In this document: positions 1 through 6,318 of the stretch, piece by piece
How positions within the stretch are numbered: position 1 is the first letter of the stretch
Layout: each line of letters begins with the position of its first letter
IMG/VR virus record: IMGVR_UViG_3300044621_000540
Span: 1 to 21,472 of that record
Length of the DNA: 21,472 nucleotides
Direction: 5' to 3' (one strand)
Source of the DNA: a virus
Notes under the pieces: model-generated
Databases searched by the model: none
Told to the model about the DNA's origin: nothing
What the model saw: only the letters and a program-made list of their open reading frames with translations
Made by a program: the position numbers and the translations under genes

Positions 1-369
1 CAACTGAGTCAGGACGCTGCGCAGAAGCTGCTTGACGTCATGGGCCCGAAGATGGCCGAACGTCAAATGGCTCAGATTCAGGCCGTTCAGGGCGCTTGGA
101 TGGAGGCATCCAAGCAGGACAAGGAATTCGGCGGCCCCGCGCTTGCCGAGAACCTGGCCGTTGCCAAGAAGGCGCTGGATGCGTTCGGCACCACCGAACT
201 CCGCACGCTGCTCAACGAGTCTGGGCTGGGGAATCACCCGGAGATCGTCCGGTTGTTCTTCCGCGCAGGCAAGGCAATCAGTGAGGATCGTGTCGTGACG
301 GGCTCGACCGGGCAGGCCAAGGCCGGCCCCAAGTCGTTCTCCGATCTGGCCGATGTTCTGTACTCGTAA
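1..369 (+). CDS. Scaffold-like head assembly protein, C-terminal part (5' end outside window)
   Basis: The reading frame is open from base 1, so the gene starts upstream; 122 residues are visible before the TAA at 367-369. The visible part is strongly helical and charged, with several Gln/Ala/Lys-rich segments. It ends with a segment containing GLGNHPEIVRLF and KAISED, which I recognise as the conserved C-terminal signature of scaffolding proteins that precede BPP-1/epsilon15-type major capsid genes. Such proteins guide coat subunits into a procapsid and leave before or during DNA packaging. The position directly before the coat gene fits. The internal ATG at 40 is not needed as a start, because the frame is open and similar in character upstream of it. 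Whether the missing N-terminal part carries a protease domain cannot be seen. Confidence 0.72.
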   Translation, partial: QLSQDAAQKLLDVMGPKMAERQMAQIQAVQGAWMEASKQDKEFGGPALAENLAVAKKALDAFGTTELRTLLNESGLGNHPEIVRLFFRAGKAISEDRVVTGSTGQAKAGPKSFSDLADVLYS

Positions 370-380
370 CTAACTCCAAC

Positions 381-397
381 AAAGGAATCACACAATG
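381..397 (+). promoter_or_regulatory. Ribosome binding site and start of the major capsid gene
   Basis: AAAGGA at 381-386 lies 8 bases before the ATG at 395 and fixes the start. The spacer reads ATCACACA. The cement gene has almost the same start region (AAAGGA followed by CACACA and ATG at 1436-1450), so the two most abundant head proteins share one translation-initiation design. Confidence 0.7.
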
Positions 398-1423
398 GCA
401 GTTCTCTCTACGTCAAATCTGACGCTGGCCGACTGGGCCAAGCGCACCGATCCGGATGGCCGCGTGCCGGTCATCGCGGAACTCCTCTCGCAGTCAAACG
501 AAATCCTTGAGGACTGCGTCTTCAAGGAAGGCAACCTCCCCACGGGCGAGCGCGTCGTCATCCGCACCGGGCTGCCCGCCGTCTACTGGCGTGCGCTCAA
601 CCAGGGCATCCCGAACAGCAAGAGCACGACCGCTCAGGTCGATGAGGCTTGCGGCATTCTGGAAGCCCGCAGCGAGGTTGACAAGGATCTGGCGATGCTG
701 AACGGCAACACCGCGCAGTTCCGTCTGTCCGAAGACGTCGCGTTCCTCGAAGCGATGAACCAGACGCAGGCGACCACCCTGTTCTACGGCAACCCCGCCA
801 TCGAGCCGAAGTCGTTCCTCGGTCTTGCAGCGCGTTACTCAACGACCCCCGGCGGCTCTGGCGTCGGCCAGAACATCATCGAGGGTGGCGGCACGAGCAC
901 CGACAACACCTCGGTCTACCTCGTCGTTTGGGGTGACAACACGGTGTACTGCCCGTTCCCGAAGGGCAGCACGGCAGGTCTGATGCATGAGGATCTCGGC
1001 GAGCAGACCGTGTACACGGACTCCGGCGCGAACCGCATGCAGGCTTACGCTACCCGCTACCAGTGGAAGAACGGTCTGGTCGTGAAGGACTGGCGCTACG
1101 TCGTTCGCATTGCGAACATCGACGCGAGCGACATGTCCAACGCAAGCAACACGCAGGCATCCAGCGCAGCCACGCAGCTCATCAAGTTGATGACCCGCGC
1201 CCTGTACCGCATCCCGAACATGGCGATGGGCCGTGCGGCTTTTTACATGAACCGCACCGTTCATGGCGGTCTTTCCATCCAGGCGATGGATCGTGCCCAG
1301 AACGTGCTGTCCGTGCAGCAGGGTCTCTCGCAGTTCGGTACCCCCTATTCGTGGCTGTCGTTCCTCGGCGTTCCGTGCCGCCGTGTCGATGCCCTCATCA
1401 ACGCAGAAGCTCGCCTTACCTGA
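395..1423 (+). CDS. Major capsid protein (BPP-1 Bbp17 / epsilon15 gp7 type)
   Basis: This 342-residue protein is the coat subunit of the icosahedral head. It carries the family's recognisable N-terminal run: LADWAKRTDPDG (residues 11-22), ELLSQSNEILEDCVF, GNLPTGERV and RTGLPAVYWRALNQG, followed by NGNTAQFRLSEDVAFLEAMN near residues 103-122. Length matches the roughly 330-340 residues usual for this BPP-1-like coat, which has an HK97-type fold. A near-perfect Shine-Dalgarno sequence 8 bases upstream supports the ATG at 395. The gene ends with tandem stops TGA-TAG (1421-1426). Scaffold lies upstream and cement protein downstream, the standard order for this head type. Confidence 0.93.
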   Translation: MAVLSTSNLTLADWAKRTDPDGRVPVIAELLSQSNEILEDCVFKEGNLPTGERVVIRTGLPAVYWRALNQGIPNSKSTTAQVDEACGILEARSEVDKDLAMLNGNTAQFRLSEDVAFLEAMNQTQATTLFYGNPAIEPKSFLGLAARYSTTPGGSGVGQNIIEGGGTSTDNTSVYLVVWGDNTVYCPFPKGSTAGLMHEDLGEQTVYTDSGANRMQAYATRYQWKNGLVVKDWRYVVRIANIDASDMSNASNTQASSAATQLIKLMTRALYRIPNMAMGRAAFYMNRTVHGGLSIQAMDRAQNVLSVQQGLSQFGTPYSWLSFLGVPCRRVDALINAEARLT

Positions 1424-1435
1424 TAGGTAAGACAG

Positions 1436-1450
1436 AAAGGACACACAATG
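1436..1450 (+). promoter_or_regulatory. Ribosome binding site and start of the cement gene
   Basis: AAAGGA at 1436-1441, spacer CACACA, ATG at 1448. It is nearly identical to the capsid gene's start region apart from two bases of spacer, and it decides the start of the cement gene. Confidence 0.65.
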
Positions 1451-1951
1451 ATTCTCGACAAGTTCAATCAGCTCGGCTCAACCTCATCGATCACCTCGGC
1501 ATCGACCTACGCGCTGCCCGACGTCATCGACCTCCAGAGCAGCACTTCGTATGTTGCGACCGCCAGCGGCGGGCTTTACACCGTTGGGCAGGGGACGCAG
1601 AACCGCGACCTCGGCTCCGGTGGCGACCTGTACGTGTACTTCAGCGTCACGACCGCCTTTGCCGGCGGTACGAACGCCACGTTCCAGGTGGTTGTGTCGA
1701 ACTCCTCAACCCTTGCGTCTGGAAACATCGTGGTTGGCGAAACCGGCCCGATTGTGAATGGCAGCCTCGGGAAGGGTGCTCAGGTTGCAGTGCGCATCAA
1801 CCCGCAGCTGTTGGGATCCACTGGACTCCAGTACCTCGGCGCCCAGGTGGTCACGACTGGCACGAACACCGACGGCGTGGTGCGCGGTGACGTCGTGATG
1901 GACATCCAAGACGGCAAGCGCGCATACGCTTCCGGCTTCACGGTGGCTTGA
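1448..1951 (+). CDS. Capsid cement/decoration protein (Bbp16-like)
   Basis: The 167-residue product resembles the BPP-1 Bbp16 family of capsid cement proteins, which sit on the coat lattice at local symmetry axes and stabilise the shell. The sequence is rich in Ser, Thr, Gly and Val with short beta-prone stretches (for example GGDLYVYFSVTTAF, GTNATFQVVVS, RINPQLLG). This agrees with the family's all-beta jellyroll. The N-terminal MILDKFNQLGS and the C-terminal end rich in Ala, Tyr and Gly (KRAYASGFTVA) are also typical. It follows the coat gene by 24 bases and ends, like the coat gene, in tandem stops TGA-TAG (1949-1954). Assignment rests on remembered family features and on gene order. Confidence 0.85.
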   Translation: MILDKFNQLGSTSSITSASTYALPDVIDLQSSTSYVATASGGLYTVGQGTQNRDLGSGGDLYVYFSVTTAFAGGTNATFQVVVSNSSTLASGNIVVGETGPIVNGSLGKGAQVAVRINPQLLGSTGLQYLGAQVVTTGTNTDGVVRGDVVMDIQDGKRAYASGFTVA

Positions 1952-1963
1952 TAGGAGCAACTC

Positions 1964-2167
1964 ATGGCAAAGGTCAAGGCAAAGGTTCTCTGCTTCGTGG
2001 ATAACGGACTCCGTAATCCCGGAGACGTTTTCGAGTACAAGGGTCCGTACAACCATCACCTTGAATATCTCGATGTTGTGGAAGCGAACCCGGACCCCAC
2101 ACCTTCCGACGTGCCGCAGCCCCGTCTTCGCAAGACCAAGGTGGCCGAGGCCGCAGGCACGGAGTGA
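1964..2167 (+). CDS. Small unknown protein of the head gene block
   Basis: A 67-residue protein with a clear ribosome binding site (AGGAGC, 1953-1958) 5 bases before its ATG. The first 40 residues form a compact, mixed hydrophobic region (KVKAKVLCFVDNG, then NPGDVFEYKG, then EYLDVVEA). The Pro-Gly-Asp-Val-Phe motif recurs in small phage proteins next to capsid genes and may mark a small beta-rich fold. The last 25 residues are Pro-, Lys- and Glu-rich and probably disordered. I do not recognise a function. Its place after the cement protein and before a terminator-like hairpin suggests a minor head protein or an assembly helper. Confidence 0.6.
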   Translation: MAKVKAKVLCFVDNGLRNPGDVFEYKGPYNHHLEYLDVVEANPDPTPSDVPQPRLRKTKVAEAAGTE

Positions 2168-2192
2168 GCTCGTAACGAGTGAGTGAACACGA

Positions 2193-2223
2193 AGGGGCGT
2201 CGGCCTAAACACCCGGCGCCCCT
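2193..2223 (+). terminator. GC-rich stem-loop, probable (weak) intrinsic terminator
   Basis: Bases 2193-2203 pair with 2213-2223: 11 base pairs including one G-T wobble, with a 9-base loop at 2204-2212. A short mixed pyrimidine tract (CTCTTTGCT) follows, not a long T run, so termination may be partial. It occupies the only noticeable intergenic gap in the window (2168-2241), between the head proteins and the adaptor. It could lower expression of downstream tail genes relative to coat and cement, or stabilise the 3' end of the head mRNA. Confidence 0.6.
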
Positions 2224-2230
2224 CTTTGCT

Positions 2231-2236
2231 AGGAGG
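2231..2236 (+). promoter_or_regulatory. Consensus Shine-Dalgarno AGGAGG of the adaptor gene
   Basis: AGGAGG lies 5 bases before the ATG at 2242 and immediately after the stem-loop. It is the strongest ribosome binding site in the window and fixes this start. Its placement after a hairpin lets the adaptor be translated independently of the head genes. Confidence 0.7.
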
Positions 2237-2241
2237 ATCGA

Positions 2242-2922
2242 ATGGCAAGCGTGGTTGAGATCTGCAATCTGGCACTCGCGCACCTCGGCGACGACGCCTC
2301 CATCGCCAGCATCGACCCGCCCGAGGGGTCGGCGCAGGCCGAGCACTGCGCTCGGTTCTACCCAATCGCCCGCGACAGCCTTCTCCAGATGCACGCCTGG
2401 AACTTCGCGTCCCGTCGCGCACTGCTCGCGCAGGTCTCGATGCCGTACTCCATGTGGAAGTACGCCTATGCCTGCCCCGGCAACATGATGGTTGCCGTCA
2501 GCGTGCTGCCGCACGACGCTGAGAACGACTACGCAGCCAAGTTCGTCCCAAGCGATACCCCAGACTTCCTGCACAACTACGCACCGCTAGTCGCTGCCGG
2601 GCGCTACGTGCCGCAGCCCTACAGCATCGAGACCGACACGCTCGGCAACAAGGTGCTGTACACCGACCAAGAGAACGCGCTGCTGCGATACCAGGCGCTC
2701 ATCACGGACCCGACCAAGTTCGACCCGCTGTTCGTCATGGCGCTGTCGCACCACCTTGCCGCAATGCTTGCTGGCCCGGTCATCAAGGGCGATCAGGGCG
2801 CGGCTGAGGGCAAGCGGCAGGCGCAGATGATGATGGCGTACTTGCAGCAAGCCCGCATGTCGGACGCCAACCAGCGCAACATCAAGCCGGAACACATCAC
2901 GGGCTGGATTGCAGGACGCTGA
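2242..2922 (+). CDS. Head-to-tail adaptor (tail tubular protein A-like)
   Basis: This 226-residue protein begins with EICNLALAHLG followed by an Asp/Ile-rich stretch, the common opening of T7 gp11-like adaptor proteins. The region around residues 38-55 (YPIARDSLLQMHAWNFASRR) is also typical: arriving at a Trp-Asn-Phe/Ala after a helix of the form AR..LL..H.W. Adaptors of this type form a 12-fold ring linking the portal to the nozzle. The middle contains a Tyr/Thr/Asp-rich beta region (VLYTDQENALLRYQA). The C-terminal half is helical with Met/Gln-rich segments. The nozzle gene follows after 3 bases, as in other short-tailed phages. The family call is by pattern and context, not by alignment. 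Confidence 0.8.
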   Translation: MASVVEICNLALAHLGDDASIASIDPPEGSAQAEHCARFYPIARDSLLQMHAWNFASRRALLAQVSMPYSMWKYAYACPGNMMVAVSVLPHDAENDYAAKFVPSDTPDFLHNYAPLVAAGRYVPQPYSIETDTLGNKVLYTDQENALLRYQALITDPTKFDPLFVMALSHHLAAMLAGPVIKGDQGAAEGKRQAQMMMAYLQQARMSDANQRNIKPEHITGWIAGR

Positions 2923-2925
2923 CCA

Positions 2926-5619
2926 ATGCCAAGCACCCGCATCTACAACAGGTCGTTCGCAGGCGGCGAACTGTCGCCGGAGATGTTCGGGCGTATTGAT
3001 GACATCAAGTTCCAGACCGGAGCCGCCAAGCTGCGGAACTTCATCCCAACCCCGCAGGGGCCGGCAGAGAACCGGCCTGGCACGTTCTACGTTGCAACGG
3101 TCAAGGACAGCACCAAGCGCACGCGACTGCTGCCGTTCACGTACAGCACGACGCAGACGATGGTGCTTGAGTTTGGGCAGGGCTATATCCGATTCCACAC
3201 GCAGGGCAGCACGTTGCAGGCTGGATCGCCGGCGGCCTACAACGGTGCGACCGCGTACGTGGTGGGTGACTTGGTGTCCTCGGGTGGGGTGAAATACTAC
3301 TGCATCGCGGCCACGACTGGCAACGCACCGCCGAACGCGACGTACTGGTATCCGCTGCCCTCAAGCGCCTACGAGATCCCGTCGCCCTACCAAGAGGCCG
3401 ACCTGTTCTCAATTCACTACGTGCAGTCAGGCGACGTGCTGACGCTTGTGCACCCTAACCACGCGCCGCGTGAACTGCGTCGCCTTGGTGCTACGACGTG
3501 GACGCTGACGTCGATCACGTTCGTCGCTCCGGTCGCAGTGCCTGGAGCCCCAACGGTCACGGCCAGTCGAGGTGACGCGCTCAACATCACGGGCATCACG
3601 CAGGCAAACCCAGGTGTTGTGACTACGGTCGGCAATCACGGTTTCGCCATCGGCGACAGCGTGTACGTCAATGGTGGCACCATGACGCAGTTGCTGGGTT
3701 TCTATCTCATCAACAGCGTGCCGGCTACCAACACGTTCTCAGTCAAGGCGTACGACACTGGCGTCCCGGTCGATACGACGGCCTACACCGCATGGGCGAG
3801 CGGCGGGTTCGTGCAGTTCGGTGACAAGAGCCTCGACTTCGACAACTACTACGTCGTGACGGCCATTGCGCAGAACGCGGTGGACGAGAGCGCGGCAAGC
3901 CCGAGCGGCAATGTCATCAACAACCTGAACGCCATTGGCGCCAAGAACACGATCAGCTGGAGCGCAGTCGCGGGTGCGCTCCGGTACAACGTGTACAAGC
4001 GCCAGAGCGGACTGTATGGATACATCGGCCAGACGGCTGCTACGTCGTTTGACGATGACAACATCGCGCCTGACATGGGCATCACTCCGCCCATCGTCGA
4101 AACTCCGTTCAACAGCGCGAACAACTACCCGCGCTCGGTGTCGTACTTCGAGCAGCGGCGCATCTTCGCCGGCACGAACAACGCTCCGCAGACGATCTGG
4201 ATGACGCGCTCGGGCACGGAGAGCGACCTGTCCTACTCATTGCCGGTCAAGGACAGCGACCGTATCAGCATCCGCGTGGCTGCCCGCGAACTCAACACAA
4301 TCAATCACATCGTCCCGCTGACGCAGTTGCTGCTGATGACTAGCAGCGCGGAATGGCGTGTCAGCCCGATCAACTCCGATGCGCTGACGCCGACCACCAT
4401 CAGCGTGCGACCCCAGTCGTACATCGGCGCCAACGACGTCCAGCCCGAGATCGTGAACAACACGGTCGTGTACTGCGCTGCCCGAGGCGGTCACGTGCGC
4501 GAGCTCGGCTACTCGTGGCAGGCCAGCGGCTTCGTGACTGGCGACCTGTCCATCCGGGCAGCCCACCTGTTCGACGACCTGACGCTGGTGGACATGTGCT
4601 ACAGCAAGAGCCCGCAGCCGATCCTGTGGTTCGTCAGCAGCAACGGCAACCTGTTGAGCCTGACCTACATGCCGGAGCAGCAGATCGGCGCCTGGGCGCA
4701 GCACGACACGCTGGGCCTGTATGAATCATGCACCGCCGTGGCCGAGGGCAACGAGGACCGCGTGTATGTGGTGGTCAAGCGCACGATCAACGGCAACTCG
4801 GTGCGCTACATCGAGCGGATGGCTAGCCGGCAGATCACGACCCTTGAGGCGTGCTTCTTCGTGGACGCGGGCCTGACGTACGACGGCACGAACACCACGG
4901 CAACGACCGTAACTGTCTCTGGCGGCACGACTTGGGGTCCGTCCGACGTGCTGACGATCACGTCCAGCACCCCGATCTTCGCGTTCCCGGCCACGACCGA
5001 CATCAATGACGCCATCGTCCTGACCGACACGGCTGGCAACAAGTACCGACTGCGCATTATCGGCACGAGCAGCACGACGGTGGCGACCGCCCGGGTTGAC
5101 GTCACGCTGCCCGTCGCCCTGCGCAACACCGCCACGACCGTCTGGGCGTTCGCCAGAGACAGCGTGAGCGGCTTGGGGCATCTGGAGGGGGCAACGGTCA
5201 GCATCCTCGCTGATGGGGCCGTACAGCCGCAGGAAACCGTCTCCAGCGGCTCCGTGACGCTAGACCGTGCCGCAGTCCTGATCCACGTCGGCCTGCCCTA
5301 CGAGAGCGATCTACAGACCCTGCCGGCGGTGATGAGCATCGACGGTTACGGGCAGGGGCGTTATAAGAACGTCAACAAGGCATACTTGCGGGTGTTCAAG
5401 TCAAGCGGCATCTTCGTGGGCCCGACGGCTGACCGGCTTGTGGAGGCCAAGCAGCGCACGACTGAGCCCTACGGCACCCCGCCGCGCCTGAAGTCCGACG
5501 AAATCGACGTTGACCTGAAGCCAGCTTGGCGGGCCGGCGGCCAGGTCTACATCCGGCAAGCCGACCCGCTGCCCCTGACGGTCGTGGGTCTGACCCTTGA
5601 AGTTGCGCTAGGAGACTGA
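2926..5619 (+). CDS. Tail nozzle protein (tail tubular protein B-like) with inserted modules
   Basis: This 897-residue structural protein opens with RSFAGGELSPEMFGRIDD and KLRNFIPTPQGPAENRPGT, a hallmark of podovirus nozzle proteins, which form the 6-fold tip of the short tail. The central VSYFEQRRIFAGTNNAPQTIW and the C-terminal KSDEIDVDLKPAWRAGGQ segments are also characteristic. Several modules sit within this scaffold. Residues about 103-145 carry YVVGDLVSSGGVKYYC and a later Trp-Tyr-Pro, like carbohydrate-binding module 5/12 repeats. Residues about 217-297 form a beta domain around NHGFAIGDSVYVNGG. Residues about 299-385 look like a fibronectin III domain (ISWSAVAGALRYNVYKR). The start has GCAGGAC at 2911-2917 and lies 3 bases after the adaptor stop, implying translational coupling. 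Nozzle identity is well supported; the module names are by eye. Confidence 0.85.
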   Translation: MPSTRIYNRSFAGGELSPEMFGRIDDIKFQTGAAKLRNFIPTPQGPAENRPGTFYVATVKDSTKRTRLLPFTYSTTQTMVLEFGQGYIRFHTQGSTLQAGSPAAYNGATAYVVGDLVSSGGVKYYCIAATTGNAPPNATYWYPLPSSAYEIPSPYQEADLFSIHYVQSGDVLTLVHPNHAPRELRRLGATTWTLTSITFVAPVAVPGAPTVTASRGDALNITGITQANPGVVTTVGNHGFAIGDSVYVNGGTMTQLLGFYLINSVPATNTFSVKAYDTGVPVDTTAYTAWASGGFVQFGDKSLDFDNYYVVTAIAQNAVDESAASPSGNVINNLNAIGAKNTISWSAVAGALRYNVYKRQSGLYGYIGQTAATSFDDDNIAPDMGITPPIVETPFNSANNYPRSVSYFEQRRIFAGTNNAPQTIWMTRSGTESDLSYSLPVKDSDRISIRVAARELNTINHIVPLTQLLLMTSSAEWRVSPINSDALTPTTISVRPQSYIGANDVQPEIVNNTVVYCAARGGHVRELGYSWQASGFVTGDLSIRAAHLFDDLTLVDMCYSKSPQPILWFVSSNGNLLSLTYMPEQQIGAWAQHDTLGLYESCTAVAEGNEDRVYVVVKRTINGNSVRYIERMASRQITTLEACFFVDAGLTYDGTNTTATTVTVSGGTTWGPSDVLTITSSTPIFAFPATTDINDAIVLTDTAGNKYRLRIIGTSSTTVATARVDVTLPVALRNTATTVWAFARDSVSGLGHLEGATVSILADGAVQPQETVSSGSVTLDRAAVLIHVGLPYESDLQTLPAVMSIDGYGQGRYKNVNKAYLRVFKSSGIFVGPTADRLVEAKQRTTEPYGTPPRLKSDEIDVDLKPAWRAGGQVYIRQADPLPLTVVGLTLEVALGD
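3232..3360 (+). other. CBM5/12-like module inside the nozzle protein
   Basis: Residues about 103-145 of the nozzle contain an aromatic-rich unit: YNGATAYVVGDLVSSGGVKY, then a Cys-Ile-Ala stretch, Gly-Asn, Pro-Pro and a Trp-Tyr pair. This order of 'Y..GD.V...G..Y.....T...P......W' is that of small carbohydrate-binding type 5/12-like modules found in phage tail proteins. In the tail tip it might touch a glycan of the host envelope. The substrate cannot be inferred. Confidence 0.5.
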
Positions 5620-5621
5620 CG

Positions 5622-6311
5622 ATGACGGCATTCCCACAGACTCAATTCATTGCCGGGTACAGCACCTTTGGTGCGCAAATGGCGCCACCGCAATCAAGTT
5701 CGATCAACTGGTCAGGTGTTGCCGAGGGGCTGCAGATCGGCGGCAACATCGCGTCGATCTTCGGAGCCTTCACGGGTGCCATCGGGTCGTACTACTCGCT
5801 GAAGTCGCAGCAGAACCAGCTCAAGATGCAGGCGCAGAATGCGGCGTTCGCCGCGCAGATGACGCGCATCAACCGCCGAGCAGCCGAGTTCACCGCCACG
5901 CAGGTCGGTCAGCAGGGTCAGGCCGCAGCCGGCCAGTACACCATGCGGGCAGGTCAGGCCCGTGCCGGCGCTCGCACCGGGATGGCTGCTCGAGGTATCG
6001 CGCTTGGGCAGGGGACGGCCAAGGAAGTCGTCGCCAGCATGGACCTGGTCAAGGAGATCGACCGGCTCTCCATCAACGCATCGACCGTACGGGCGCAGGA
6101 GGCTGCCCGGTTGCAGGCGTTCAACCTCGGCACCCAGGCCACGATGGCCGAACTGTCGAGCCGGAACCTGTCGAGCGCAGCCGGCACGATCATGCCCGGC
6201 TTCGGGGCTGCCACCAGCCTGCTCGGCAGCGCGGTCGATATCGGCGCCAACTGGGCCCGCAACAAGCGCATCGACGAACTGCTGCAAGGCGTAGCCACCG
6301 AACGATTCTGA
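5622..6311 (+). CDS. Internal virion protein, T7 gp14-like
   Basis: A 229-residue protein with a Gly/Ala/Ile-rich stretch at about residues 38-58 (IGGNIASIFGAFTGAIGSYY) likely to insert in a membrane, then a long Gln/Ala/Arg-rich helical region (about 60-190). A second Gly/Ala-rich hydrophobic patch lies near the C-terminus (PGFGAATSLLGSAVDIGAN). This layout is that of T7 gp14-type internal proteins, which leave the head first and form a pore in the outer membrane. The start has TAGGAGA at 5609-5615 and lies 2 bases after the nozzle stop. The two larger ejection proteins follow immediately, matching the gp14-gp15-gp16 order. The family call rests on layout and context. Confidence 0.75.
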   Translation: MTAFPQTQFIAGYSTFGAQMAPPQSSSINWSGVAEGLQIGGNIASIFGAFTGAIGSYYSLKSQQNQLKMQAQNAAFAAQMTRINRRAAEFTATQVGQQGQAAAGQYTMRAGQARAGARTGMAARGIALGQGTAKEVVASMDLVKEIDRLSINASTVRAQEAARLQAFNLGTQATMAELSSRNLSSAAGTIMPGFGAATSLLGSAVDIGANWARNKRIDELLQGVATERF

Positions 6312-6318
6312 GGTACTT

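Noticed and set aside
839-1444. A 201-codon minus-strand frame opposite the capsid gene
   Set aside because: It lies wholly opposite a well-supported coat gene, has no ribosome binding site of note and a composition typical of GC-rich shadow frames.
1063-1890. A 275-codon plus frame spanning the coat and cement genes
   Set aside because: It is out of frame with both supported genes, crosses their clean junction, and gives a His/Arg/Pro-rich product without known motifs.
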